Shown here one piece after another: positions 43,748 through 52,779 of a stretch of DNA of 64,000 nucleotides. Source of the stretch: Rhodospirillales bacterium. GTDB lineage: Bacteria > Pseudomonadota > Alphaproteobacteria > Reyranellales > Reyranellaceae. Every line of letters starts with the position of its first letter. Position 1 is the first letter of the stretch. The notes below the pieces were generated by a model. The model saw only the letters and a list, made by a program, of their open reading frames with translations, was not told where the DNA came from and did no database searches. Both the position numbers and the translations under genes were made by a program. The stretch spans positions 1 through 64,000 of the forward strand of contig JACPOB010000111.1 in the NCBI GenBank assembly GCA_016185145.1, in the 5' to 3' direction.

Positions 43748-44740
43748 ATGCTTGATCTCGTGACCGGCGGCGCCGGCTTCATCGGTTCCCACCTGACGGA
43801 CCGCCTGCTCAGCCTTGGCCGTTCGGTGCGCGTGGTCGACAACATGGAAGTCGGCAAGCCGCGCAATCTCGTCCAGCACAAGGACAACCCCAAACTCGAG
43901 GTCATGGCCGCCGACGTCGCCGACCCCGCAGCGATGGCCAAGGCTATGGCCGGCGTCGAGCGGGTCTTCCACCTCGCTGCACTCGCCGACATCGTTCCCT
44001 CGATCGTCAACCCCGAGGGCTATTTCCGTTCCAACGTCGTCGGCACCTTCGTGACGTTGCAGGCGGCGCGCGCGGCGAACATCAAGCGCTTCGTCTACGT
44101 CGCCTCGTCATCGTGCTACGGCATTCCCGATTCCTATCCGACGCCGGAGACGGCGGAGATCCGGCCGCAATATCCCTATGCGCTCACCAAGTGGCTCGGC
44201 GAGTGCGAAGTCATGCATTGGTCTCAGGTCTATGGCCTGCCGGCGCTGTCGCTGCGCTTCTTCAACATCTACGGGCCGCGCGCCCGCACCAGCGGAACCT
44301 ACGGCGCCGTATTCGGCGTCTTCCTGGCCCAATTGCTGGCTGGCAAGCCGCTCACCATCGTCGGCGACGGCGAGCAGACGCGCGACTTCACTTATGTATC
44401 GGACGCCGTCGATGCCCTGATTTGTGCTGCCGAATCGAACAAGGTAGGGTTGTGCCTGAATGTGGGCAGCGACAATCCCGTGTCGGTCAACTACCTGGCC
44501 AAGCTCCTCGAGGCACCCGAGACGGTGCATATTCCCAAGCGGCCCGGCGAACCTGATTGCACATTCGCTGACACCAAGCGGATCAAGGCCGAGCTCGGCT
44601 GGACGTCGAAAGTGCCGATTGAAGACGGCGTGCAGAACATGCTGAAGGTCATAGATTATTGGCGCGATGCACCGGTCTGGACGCCGGATTCGATCGCCGT
44701 GGCGACCAAGGACTGGTTCACCTATCTCGGCCGCCAGTAG
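43748..44740 (+). CDS. NAD-dependent nucleotide-sugar epimerase/dehydratase
   Basis: This 330-residue extended SDR has the NAD motif LVTGGAGFIGSHLTD and the catalytic Ser strand VASSSCYG. Tyr and Lys lie in YPYALTK, and RFFNIYGPRART is the substrate-binding segment of UDP-glucose 4-epimerase relatives. It follows the methyltransferase by 54 bp. It is likely to epimerise or dehydrate a nucleotide sugar in the same pathway. Substrate unknown. Confidence 0.87.
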   Translation: MLDLVTGGAGFIGSHLTDRLLSLGRSVRVVDNMEVGKPRNLVQHKDNPKLEVMAADVADPAAMAKAMAGVERVFHLAALADIVPSIVNPEGYFRSNVVGTFVTLQAARAANIKRFVYVASSSCYGIPDSYPTPETAEIRPQYPYALTKWLGECEVMHWSQVYGLPALSLRFFNIYGPRARTSGTYGAVFGVFLAQLLAGKPLTIVGDGEQTRDFTYVSDAVDALICAAESNKVGLCLNVGSDNPVSVNYLAKLLEAPETVHIPKRPGEPDCTFADTKRIKAELGWTSKVPIEDGVQNMLKVIDYWRDAPVWTPDSIAVATKDWFTYLGRQ

Positions 44741-44783
44741 GCCCGCGTTTTCGGTAAGAGAGCTGGCAAGGGACAGCAGATCG

Positions 44784-46307
44784 ATGTTCGAAAAGATCAA
44801 GACGCTCGGCGAGCTGGGCGAGATCGCTGCTGCGGCGCGCGCAAAGGGCCGCAAGGTGGTGCTCGCGCACGGCGTGTTCGACATCCTGCATGTCGGGCAC
44901 AAGCGCCATCTCGACATCGGCAAGCGTCACGGCGACCTGCTGATCGTCACGCTGACCACCGACAAGTTCGTCAACAAGGGGCCCGATCGGCCGGTGTTTT
45001 CGGAGAAGCTGCGCGCCGAGATGGTCGCTGCGCTGGCCTGCGTCGATTTCGTGGGCATCTCGCCCAATCCCGGCGCCGAGCACGTGCTCGAGATCATCAA
45101 GCCCAGCTACTACCTGAAGGGTTCCGAGTACGCCGACGAGGAGGCCGACGTCACCGGCCGCATCAAGACCGAGCGGCTGACCGTCGAGAAGTTCGGCGGC
45201 GAGGTGCTCTATACCGAGGACATCACCTTCAGCTCGTCGAACCTCTCCAACCGCGTGATGTCGCTTTATCCGGAGGAGACGGCGGCCTACCTCAAGGACC
45301 TGCGCTCGCGCATCTCGGTCGACGACGTGAAGAGGGAAGTGGCGGCCGTCGAGAAGAAGCGCTGCCTGGTGATCGGCGACACCATTCTCGACGAGTACAT
45401 CTACGTCGAGCCGCTGGGCAAGCCCGCCAAGGAAAACATCATCGCCACCAAGTACAGGAGCAGGGAGATCTTTTGCGGCGGTGCGATCGCCACCGCCAAC
45501 CTCGTCAGCCAGGTATGCGCCAGTGTCGATCTCGTGACCCTGCTCGGCAAGCCGCAGAGCCACGAGGAGCTGATCCGCGCCAACCTCAACCAGAATATCA
45601 ACCTGATGCCGTTCTACCGCGAAGGCGGCCAGACGACGGTCAAGAGCCGGCTGGTCGACCCGGCCTACGTGAAGAAGCTGATCGAGGTCGCCTACATCTC
45701 CGACGAGGCGCTGCCCGCGCCCGAGCAGGCGACGTTGAACGGCTGGGTCGAGAAGAACATCGCCGACTACGACGCCGTCATCGTCAACGATTTCGGCCAC
45801 GGCATGATCGACGACGGCTTGGTCGACATCGTGTGCCGCAAGTCGAAGTTCCTGGCCGTCAACGCCCAGACCAACAGCGCCAATCGCGGCTTCAACCTGA
45901 TCACCAAGTATCCGCGTGCCGACTTCATCTGCATCGACGAGCCCGAGGCTCGCCTGGCGGCGGTCGAGCGCTATGCGCCGATCGAGACGGTGGTGCGCGA
46001 GAAGCTCGAGAAGAAGATCGACTGCCATACCTTCGTGATCACGCACGGCAAGCTCGGCAGCATCGTCTACACGCCGCAGGCCGGCGTGAAGCGCATCCCG
46101 GCGCTGACCGGCGAGGCCATCGACACGATCGGCGCCGGCGACGCCTTCTTCGCCCTGGCGGGCCCGTTGCTGGCCGCCGGCAGCGACCCGTATCTTGCGG
46201 CGTTCATCGGCAACGCCGTCGGCGCGATGAAGGTCCGCATCGTCGGCCAGCGTCACCAGATCACCAAGCCGGAGATCCTAAAGTACCTGTCGACGCTCTT
46301 GAAATGA
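44784..46307 (+). CDS. Nucleotidyltransferase-PfkB kinase fusion (HldE domains in reversed order)
   Basis: The protein has 507 residues. The N-terminal about 150 are a cytidylyltransferase-like fold with GVFDILHVGHKRHL, the HxGH-type nucleotide site. From about 190 a PfkB/ribokinase-type sugar kinase begins (CLVIGDTILDEYIYV) and ends with the catalytic DTIGAGDAFFA. E. coli HldE has the kinase first and the transferase last; here the order is swapped. It would phosphorylate a sugar and activate its phosphate with a nucleotide, giving an activated product for this pathway. It could be heptose- or polyol-specific. Confidence 0.87.
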   Translation: MFEKIKTLGELGEIAAAARAKGRKVVLAHGVFDILHVGHKRHLDIGKRHGDLLIVTLTTDKFVNKGPDRPVFSEKLRAEMVAALACVDFVGISPNPGAEHVLEIIKPSYYLKGSEYADEEADVTGRIKTERLTVEKFGGEVLYTEDITFSSSNLSNRVMSLYPEETAAYLKDLRSRISVDDVKREVAAVEKKRCLVIGDTILDEYIYVEPLGKPAKENIIATKYRSREIFCGGAIATANLVSQVCASVDLVTLLGKPQSHEELIRANLNQNINLMPFYREGGQTTVKSRLVDPAYVKKLIEVAYISDEALPAPEQATLNGWVEKNIADYDAVIVNDFGHGMIDDGLVDIVCRKSKFLAVNAQTNSANRGFNLITKYPRADFICIDEPEARLAAVERYAPIETVVREKLEKKIDCHTFVITHGKLGSIVYTPQAGVKRIPALTGEAIDTIGAGDAFFALAGPLLAAGSDPYLAAFIGNAVGAMKVRIVGQRHQITKPEILKYLSTLLK

Positions 46308-46358
46308 GTGGCTAAAAAAGACCGTTCGCGCACGCACAACCCAGGCATTGGCAGATCC

Positions 46359-47372
46359 ATGAGTCGATACCAGAAGAATCCCAACCTCAATCGCGTGCTG
46401 GTCACCGGTGGCGCGGGCTATGTCGGCGCGGTTCTCGTGCCCAAGCTCATCGCGGCCGGCTACCAGGTGACCGTCCTCGACCTCTTCATGTACGGCGAGG
46501 ACGTGCTCAAGAGCTCCCGCGGCGCCTCGCTGCGCGAGGTCAAGGGCGACATTCGCGACGCCGAGGTGGTCAAGCAGGCGCTGCAGGGCTGCGACGCCGT
46601 CATCCATCTCGCCTGCATCTCCAACGACCCGTCGTTCGAGCTCAATCCCGACCTCGGCCGATCGATCAACCTCGACGCCTTCGTGCCGCTGGTGCGCGCC
46701 GCCAAGGACGTCAAGGTCAAGCGCTTCATCTACGCCTCGTCCTCGTCGGTCTACGGCATCAAGGACGGTGTCGAGGTGACCGAGGACCTCTCGCTCGAGC
46801 CGCTGACCGACTATTCGAAGTTCAAGGCCGAGTGCGAGGTCCTGCTCGAGCAGGAGCGGGCGCCCGGCTTCACGACGGTGACGATCCGTCCGGCCACGGT
46901 GTGCGGTTATTCGCCCCGCCAGCGGCTCGACGTCGTGGTCAACATCCTGACCAACCTCGGCGTGCACAAGGGCGAGGTCTCGGTGTTCGGCGGCGCTCAG
47001 CTGCGCCCGAACATCCACATCGAGGACATGGCCGACGCCTACATGCTGCTGCTGCAGGCGCCGGACGAGAAGGTCAACGGCAAGGTCTACAACGCGGGCT
47101 ACGAGAACCATTCGGTGATGCAGCTCGCCGAGATGGTCCAGCGCAACGTCGGCCCGGACTGCAAGCTCAAGGTGCAGAACACCAACGACATGCGCTCCTA
47201 TCACGTGTCGTCGAAGAAGATCAAAGACGAGCTGGGCTTCGAGGCCAGCCACACGATCGAGGAGGCCGTCGTCGACCTGATCAAGGCGTTCAAGGACGGC
47301 CGCCTGCCCAACTCGCTCGACGATCCGCGCTACTTCAACATCAAGACGATGCAGAAGGTAAATCTCCAGTAG
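46359..47372 (+). CDS. NAD-dependent epimerase/dehydratase
   Basis: This 337-residue protein starts at ATG 46359 (a GTG at 46308 abuts the previous stop and would add 17 residues). It has VLVTGGAGYVGAVLV, ASSSSVYG and a YSKFK catalytic pair, with RPATVCGYSP. It belongs with SDRs that act on nucleotide sugars. In this operon it follows the kinase-transferase fusion and precedes a second reductase. It is likely to process the activated sugar; the exact step is unknown. Confidence 0.85.
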   Translation: MSRYQKNPNLNRVLVTGGAGYVGAVLVPKLIAAGYQVTVLDLFMYGEDVLKSSRGASLREVKGDIRDAEVVKQALQGCDAVIHLACISNDPSFELNPDLGRSINLDAFVPLVRAAKDVKVKRFIYASSSSVYGIKDGVEVTEDLSLEPLTDYSKFKAECEVLLEQERAPGFTTVTIRPATVCGYSPRQRLDVVVNILTNLGVHKGEVSVFGGAQLRPNIHIEDMADAYMLLLQAPDEKVNGKVYNAGYENHSVMQLAEMVQRNVGPDCKLKVQNTNDMRSYHVSSKKIKDELGFEASHTIEEAVVDLIKAFKDGRLPNSLDDPRYFNIKTMQKVNLQ

Positions 47373-48278
47373 ATGGAGCAGGGCAGAAGCGGTCGCGCAC
47401 TCGTCGTCGGAGGCGATAGTCTCGTCGGCTCCGCGCTGAAGCTGCATTGCCGCAAGCTCGGATCGGCGGTCGACACGACGTCGCGCCGACCCGGAGTCGA
47501 GGCGCCCGGCGCCGTCTTTCTCGATCTTGGCGATCCCGACTTCGCAGCCCTGCAGAACAACAATTACGACGTCGCCTTCATCTGCGCCGCCGTCACCAGC
47601 ATGCAGGCCTGCCAGGGGGAGCCGGCGCGCTCGCGCCGCATCAACGTCGACAACACACTCGACCTGATGCGTCGACTGGCCGATCGCGGCACGCACCTGG
47701 TGTTCCTGTCGAGCAGCCAGGTGTTCGACGGCGAGACGCCGATGCCCGACGAGGCGGCGCCCACTGCCCCGAAGAACGAGTACGGGTCCCAGAAGCTCGC
47801 CGTCGAGGAGGCGATCGAGCGCGATGCGCTGCCCGCTGCTGTCTTGCGCGTGACCAAGGTCCTCGCCGACCATCCGGTGGGCGTCTTCAAGGGCTGGTTC
47901 GAGGCTCTGGCCAAAGGGGAGCCGGTGCAGGCTGCGACCAACATGGCGCTGTCGCCGGTCATGGTCGGCGACGTTGCCGAGGCGGCCGAGCGGCTCGCCG
48001 CCGGACGCCATCGCGGCATCTGGCACTTTGGCTCGAGCGACGAGATCGTGTATTTCGACGCCGCGCGGCTGATGGCCGTCATGCGGCAGCTGCCGGTTTC
48101 GCTGGTGCAGGGCGCGGAGCTCACCGAGGGGCAGGTGCCGGAAATCTACCGTCACCGCTACGTGACGCTCAACTGCGAGAAGATCGCGCGGACGCTGCCG
48201 ATGCCGATCCGAAGTGCACGCGACATTCTCGACACCTTGTTCGCGGGCTTTCCGCAGCCGGCCGCAGGCGCGCGATGA
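47373..48278 (+). CDS. RmlD-like NAD(P)-dependent reductase
   Basis: This 301-residue protein abuts the previous gene directly. It begins ALVVGGDSLVGSALKL, has FICAAVTSMQACQ and FLSSSQVFDG, and a catalytic EYGSQK. This layout is closest to dTDP-4-dehydrorhamnose reductase relatives, which reduce a 4-keto group with NAD(P)H. It would take the final keto reduction in the pathway. The TGA overlaps the ATG of the HAD gene. Confidence 0.82.
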   Translation: MEQGRSGRALVVGGDSLVGSALKLHCRKLGSAVDTTSRRPGVEAPGAVFLDLGDPDFAALQNNNYDVAFICAAVTSMQACQGEPARSRRINVDNTLDLMRRLADRGTHLVFLSSSQVFDGETPMPDEAAPTAPKNEYGSQKLAVEEAIERDALPAAVLRVTKVLADHPVGVFKGWFEALAKGEPVQAATNMALSPVMVGDVAEAAERLAAGRHRGIWHFGSSDEIVYFDAARLMAVMRQLPVSLVQGAELTEGQVPEIYRHRYVTLNCEKIARTLPMPIRSARDILDTLFAGFPQPAAGAR

Positions 48279-48880
48279 GACTGGGCATCGATCTCGACAA
48301 CACCCTCATCTCCTACGATCAGGCGTTCCAGCGCGTCGCCAGGGAGGAGGGGCTGCTGCCGCCTTCGTTCGAGGGCAACAAGGCAGCGGTCAAGCGCGCC
48401 CTGCTGGCGGAGCGTCCCGACGGCTTTCTCTGGGAGAGCCTGCAGGGGCTGGTCTATGGCCGGCGGATCGATGCTGCGGTCCTGTTCGACGGCGTGGCCA
48501 GGTTCCTGGAAACCTGCCGGGCGCGAGCCGACGTGGTGGCGATCGTCAGCCACAAGACCGAGCTCGCGCATCACGACCCGCACTTGACCGACCTGCGCGT
48601 CGCCGCGTTGCGCTGGATGGAGGGCAATCGCTTCTTCGATTCCGCGGGCCTCGGAATCGGCCGCCACAACGTCTACTTCGAGGGCACGCGGGACGAGAAG
48701 GTGAGGCGCATAAGGGCGCTTGAATGCGACGTGTTCGTCGACGATCTTGCCGAGGTGCTGGGCCACGCCGAAATGCCGGCAATGTGCCGCAAGATCCTGT
48801 TCGGCAGCGAGCCGCAGAGTGAGTTCGAGCAATATGCCTCCTGGGACGAAGTCCGTGACGCGCTCTTCCGCGGCAACTGA
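48275..48880 (+). CDS. HAD-superfamily hydrolase
   Basis: This 201-residue protein has LGIDLDNTLISYD with the nucleophile Asp and acid Asp, VSHKTEL with the Lys, and DVFVDDLAEVL as motif IV. It is probably a phosphatase acting on a sugar or polyol phosphate. The ATGA overlap with the previous gene and an overlap with the next gene show it belongs to the same operon. It would remove the phosphate that the transketolase product carries, by inference. Confidence 0.82.
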   Translation: MRLGIDLDNTLISYDQAFQRVAREEGLLPPSFEGNKAAVKRALLAERPDGFLWESLQGLVYGRRIDAAVLFDGVARFLETCRARADVVAIVSHKTELAHHDPHLTDLRVAALRWMEGNRFFDSAGLGIGRHNVYFEGTRDEKVRRIRALECDVFVDDLAEVLGHAEMPAMCRKILFGSEPQSEFEQYASWDEVRDALFRGN

Positions 48881-49871
48881 CGATATCCAAGACGTCGCCC
48901 GCACGCTCTGCGCCGAGCCGGTACGGTCGATCTCCGAGATCCGCCGCGGCGGCAACAGCCGCATCTTCCGGATCGAGACGCAGGCAGCCCGCTATGCGCT
49001 GAAGAAATACCCCGCCGCCGACAACCGCAACCGGCTCGAGGGCGAGGTCAACGCGCTGCGTTTCATGGAGCGCAAGGGCATCGGCCGCGTGCCCAAGGTG
49101 GTGGCCGTGTCGCCGGAGCGGCGCTTCGCCCTGCTGACCTGGATCGACGGCGAGCCGGCCGACATCGTCACCGACGCCGACGTGGTCGAGTTCGCCGCCT
49201 TTCAGATAGCGCTCGATCACGGGGTCGACGACCAGGCCAGGGCGGAGATCGGCGAGGCGGCCGAAGCCTGCCTCTCAGGTCCGCGGATCTTGGCCCAGAT
49301 CGAACGCCGCTACGCCCGGCTGGCGGCGGTCAAGCATGATGTGCCCGAGTTCGCGCCGTTCTTCGACGACGTTCTGGTCCCCTCGCTGCGCCGTTTCGAG
49401 GTCGGCGCCGCCAAGTCGTATGGCCAACTCGGATTCGACCTCGGCGAAGACCTTGCGCCGCAGTTCCGGACTCTCATTCCCTCCGACATGGGCGCGCACA
49501 ACGCGCTAAGGTCGCCGGACGGGAGGCTGTGCTTCCTGGACTTTGAATATTTCGGTTGGGATGATCCCGTGACCAGCATCGCCAATTTCGTCATGCATCC
49601 CGGCATGCAATTGAACGAACGGCAGAAGGCGGCCTTCCGTCAAAGCATGCTCGGCCACTTCACCCGTCATGCAGAGGCTCATCGCTTGCCGGCGCTGATG
49701 CCGCTCTACGGTCTTCGCTGGTGCGCCATCATTCTCGGCGAGCTGCTGCCGGAGCGCTGGGAGCATCGGCTGGAAAGCAACGCGGCGACCATGGACAGCT
49801 GGGACCGGGTTCGTCGTGAGCAGATCAGCAAGGCGAAAATCTTGATGGCCGAGATCGAAGCCTGGTCGTAA
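48834..49871 (+). CDS. Aminoglycoside-phosphotransferase-like kinase
   Basis: The protein is about 345 residues from ATG 48834; GTG 48855 with GGGACGAA upstream is an alternative start. It shows the APH fold: GGNSRIFRIE, the ALKKY Lys strand, and SDMGAHNAL with the catalytic Asp and Asn. The metal-binding Asp is in CFLDFEYFGWDDP. Related kinases phosphorylate choline, sugars or other small alcohols. In this pathway it could activate a sugar or polyol. It is followed 19 bp later by the second oxygenase. Confidence 0.82.
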   Translation: MPPGTKSVTRSSAATDDIQDVARTLCAEPVRSISEIRRGGNSRIFRIETQAARYALKKYPAADNRNRLEGEVNALRFMERKGIGRVPKVVAVSPERRFALLTWIDGEPADIVTDADVVEFAAFQIALDHGVDDQARAEIGEAAEACLSGPRILAQIERRYARLAAVKHDVPEFAPFFDDVLVPSLRRFEVGAAKSYGQLGFDLGEDLAPQFRTLIPSDMGAHNALRSPDGRLCFLDFEYFGWDDPVTSIANFVMHPGMQLNERQKAAFRQSMLGHFTRHAEAHRLPALMPLYGLRWCAIILGELLPERWEHRLESNAATMDSWDRVRREQISKAKILMAEIEAWS

Positions 49872-49890
49872 GCCCACAGCCGAGCGACAG

Positions 49891-50763
49891 ATGAATTTCA
49901 AGGAACTCCTCGGAAAGCATCCAGACGTCACCAAGGACAGATACGCTCTGTCCTTTTCCCGTGAGGCCCGGCCCGCCGATATCGCCGCTGCCTACTCGGA
50001 ATTCGGCGTCGTCCGGCTGAGGGAGGCCTTGCAGCCCGAGATGCTCGCAGCGGAAGGAGAGGCGCTTCGGCGATCCCTCGCGGCACACCGCTCGCTGACT
50101 GCCGACGGCCGACAGGGAGCCTACAGCGGCAGCTGGTATCCGCCGTGGTCGCTTCGCGAGGGTGACCGCTTCCCGCCGGCCGCGGTCATCGCCGCTGTCA
50201 TCAGGTCGTGGGTATGGGACGTCGTCGAGAACCTGTGTGCGTCCTCGCATATCGTCCTGCTGCTCAAATGGTGCACGGTGCGACACGCGATCGACAAGCC
50301 GCTGGGAGTTGGCGGACATCAGGATGCAAAGGTCGTCGCGGAGGACGTGCCATTCTCGCTCTGGATCCCGTTCAACCGGATCATTCCTGGGCAGACTTCA
50401 GGTCTGGGCTTTGTCGTGCCCGCGCCCGACGGACTGCTGCCGACGCAACAGCACCAGGACTTCGGCGCCGACTACCTGCTGGAAGAGCCATCGAAGCTGT
50501 GGATCCCTTCCTACGACGTGGGTGATCTCACGATCCACTCGCGGTTTTCGCCACATTTCACCACTGGCTACGGCACGGAGGCCGAGCGGCTCAGCCTCGA
50601 GGTACGGCCAATGTCGCGGCGGGCCGCTCCCCCGGAATATCTCGATCCCTCGGTTGGCATATCGCGGCGGCAGGGCATTCCGACCATCGTCGACATCAGG
50701 CGCTCCGCCGATATCGGTGCCAATGCCTTCCTCGACTCCGCCGATCTCGGCCGCGTGGGGTAA
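49891..50763 (+). CDS. PhyH-like 2-oxoglutarate/Fe(II) dioxygenase
   Basis: This 290-residue protein has the metal ligands in GVGGHQDAKVV (His, Asp) and DLTIHSRFSPHF (distal His), and an Arg in the AERLSLEVRP stretch for 2-oxoglutarate. The order and spacing resemble phytanoyl-CoA dioxygenase relatives. It is the last gene of the operon and ends 15 bp before the converging ABC ATPase gene. It is distinct from the oxygenase at 41806, so the pathway has two. Substrate unknown. Confidence 0.75.
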   Translation: MNFKELLGKHPDVTKDRYALSFSREARPADIAAAYSEFGVVRLREALQPEMLAAEGEALRRSLAAHRSLTADGRQGAYSGSWYPPWSLREGDRFPPAAVIAAVIRSWVWDVVENLCASSHIVLLLKWCTVRHAIDKPLGVGGHQDAKVVAEDVPFSLWIPFNRIIPGQTSGLGFVVPAPDGLLPTQQHQDFGADYLLEEPSKLWIPSYDVGDLTIHSRFSPHFTTGYGTEAERLSLEVRPMSRRAAPPEYLDPSVGISRRQGIPTIVDIRRSADIGANAFLDSADLGRVG

Positions 50764-50778
50764 CGTGTAAGCCGTCGT

Positions 50779-51555
50779 TCAGACGGCGGAGAACCGCTTC
50801 ATGTTGTCCTTCTCGACGAAGGTCGCGCGACGGTAGGCGCGGGCGACGTCGGCGACGCTGCCGGCTTCGCGGACGCGACCGTTGTCGATCCACATCGCGC
50901 TCTCGCACAGCCGCGACAGCTCGCCGGTCGAGTGGCTGACGAAGAGCAGCGTGCCGGTGCGGCGGAAGTTGTCGATCCAGTCGACGCACTTCTTCTGGAA
51001 GGCGAGGTCGCCCACCGCCAGTGCCTCGTCGACGATCAGGATCTCGGCATCGATATGGGCGCAGATGGCAAAGGCGAGCCGCATGCGCATGCCGACCGAA
51101 TAGAGCTTCAGCGGCTGGTCCATGAAGGCGCCGATGCCGGCGAACTCGGTGATCGACTCGAACTTGTTCAGGATCTCCTGGCGCTTCAGCCCCAGTACGG
51201 CGCCGCCGATCAGCACGTTCTCGCGCCCCGTGGCCTCGAGGTCGAAAGTCGCGCCGAGCGCCAGCACCGGGGCGACCCGGCCCTTGACCCAGATCTCGCC
51301 CTTGGTCGGCCGAGTCATGCCGCAGACGATCTGCAGCAGCGTGGACTTGCCGCAGCCGTTACGGCCGATGATGCCCAGGCTCTTGCCGCGCCGGACCTCG
51401 AAGCTGATGTCCTTCAGCGCCCAGAACGACTTGTAGTAAGGCTTTTTCTCCGACCCCAGAAGCTGCTGCTTCACCCAGTCCTTCGGGCTGTCGTAGAGCT
51501 TGTAGGCCTTGGCGAGGTGCCTCGCCCTGACCACGACCTCGGGCTCAGATGACAT
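50779..51555 (-). CDS. wzt: ABC transporter ATP-binding protein for polysaccharide export
   Basis: The protein has 258 residues. It has Walker A GRNGCGKST, signature YSVGMRMRLAFA in place of the usual LSGGQ, Walker B ILIVDEAL and the switch His in FVSHSTGE. These are as in Wzt/KpsT. It lacks the C-terminal sugar-binding extension of some Wzt proteins. It pairs with the permease just upstream, its start overlapping the permease stop by 11 bp; an ATG at 51567 is possible. It drives export of the finished, lipid-linked polysaccharide across the inner membrane. Confidence 0.9.
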   Translation of the reverse strand: MSSEPEVVVRARHLAKAYKLYDSPKDWVKQQLLGSEKKPYYKSFWALKDISFEVRRGKSLGIIGRNGCGKSTLLQIVCGMTRPTKGEIWVKGRVAPVLALGATFDLEATGRENVLIGGAVLGLKRQEILNKFESITEFAGIGAFMDQPLKLYSVGMRMRLAFAICAHIDAEILIVDEALAVGDLAFQKKCVDWIDNFRRTGTLLFVSHSTGELSRLCESAMWIDNGRVREAGSVADVARAYRRATFVEKDNMKRFSAV

Positions 51556-52456
51556 CGGCGATCGCATCCTGCTGGCGCCGGAAGAACCAGTAGCCGAACC
51601 AGAAGAAGAACATCGATATGAACATCGTCCAGGCAATGACCAGGCCGGCGGGAATCCTCCCGAACACCACCAGGTCGCGGATGGTCTCGATGAAACCGGT
51701 CAGGACGTTGGCGTACATCAGGAGGTACCAGGTGGGGCCGAGCGTTTCGTGTGAGAAGAATACCGGCGTGGCGAACATCAGCACCGGGGCGATCGTCATC
51801 ATGAGGTAGGCAGTGTCGCGGGTGAACGCGCCCATGGCGGACAGCAGCCAGGTGATGCCGATCAGGAACATCAGGAACGGGATGAACCACAGAGGCAGCA
51901 GCAGCACGGTCCAGTGCAGCGTGCCGGCGAAGACGAGCTGGCAGACCAGCATGAGCGCCAGGCCGATCGAGGCATATGTCGTCGCCCTGAGCGTCGAGAT
52001 GATCGGCAGCATCTCGGCCGGAAACATCGTCTGCTTGATGTAGTGGGCGTATTCGTGGAGCAGCGAGGGCGCCCGGTATGCCATCTCGGTGAAGAAGTTG
52101 AATGCCACCAACCCGCCAAAGATGAAAAGGGCGTAGTCGATGGACGAACTGGACTGGGTCTTGTTGGGTAGCGTCGCCGAGCCGCCGAAGACAAGGGTGT
52201 AGGTAACGAGCGAAATCAGGGGCGCCACCACCGCCCACACCCAGCCGGCCATCGACCCGCTGAAACGCTCGCGCAACTCCCGTCGCAGAATTGCCGCAAT
52301 CAGGTCGCGGTGGTGCCAGGCCTCGACGAAGGGCCGCAACAGGAAGCGGACGATGCGCTCCAGCCAGTTGTAGTCCCGCGGCTCGACCGCCTTGCCATCC
52401 ACAAAGTGCATGACGGGCGCATCGGGCAGTTCCTGGCGATTATTCAAGTTAACCAT
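51545..52456 (-). CDS. wzm: ABC transporter permease for polysaccharide export
   Basis: The protein has 303 residues with about six hydrophobic segments (for example LFIFGGLVAFNFFTEM, LLLPLWFIPFLMFLIG and MFFFWFGYWFF). The N-terminal 60 residues are cytosolic and include RDLIAAILRRELRERF, typical of ABC-2 type exporters of the Wzm family. It is the first of two genes and overlaps the ATPase gene. The start MVNLNN at 52456 is preferred over 52495. Exports the polysaccharide whose sugars are made in this island. Confidence 0.9.
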   Translation of the reverse strand: MVNLNNRQELPDAPVMHFVDGKAVEPRDYNWLERIVRFLLRPFVEAWHHRDLIAAILRRELRERFSGSMAGWVWAVVAPLISLVTYTLVFGGSATLPNKTQSSSSIDYALFIFGGLVAFNFFTEMAYRAPSLLHEYAHYIKQTMFPAEMLPIISTLRATTYASIGLALMLVCQLVFAGTLHWTVLLLPLWFIPFLMFLIGITWLLSAMGAFTRDTAYLMMTIAPVLMFATPVFFSHETLGPTWYLLMYANVLTGFIETIRDLVVFGRIPAGLVIAWTMFISMFFFWFGYWFFRRQQDAIADVI

Positions 52457-52779
52457 TGAATTAGAACGACAAATCGGGACGGCGGACGGCCGCAAGACGT
52501 GGTGTCAGGGTGGGGGGCATTGCGGCAGGTCGCATAGCATAGCGAACCCGTCCGAGATAGCCTCGACAATGTCTCGTCGGAGCCCCCTATTGCCATCGGC
52601 AGGGGAAATTCGCCGCGGAATCATGGCGAGTTATGCGCCGATGCTCGAGGCGCGACATCGTCTTGACGCTCCCCAGGGGTATAGGCTAGCGGGACGCCTC
52701 GGATTCCCCTCCCGCAACCACTGGCCGCCGGCGAAAGTGCCGATCTTGACCACCTCGAACGATACCTTGAGAGCCGCCC
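52457..52779. other. Divergent promoter region
   Basis: A 323-bp gap between the ABC exporter operon and the TPR gene. No open frame in it has coding signs. It must hold both promoters; I see no clear hairpin or repeat. Confidence 0.5.

Noticed and set aside
46278-48155. Open frame of over 600 codons on the minus strand opposite two SDR genes
   Set aside because: Composition typical of an antisense shadow (many Arg, Val, His), no recognisable domain, and both opposite genes are clearly real.
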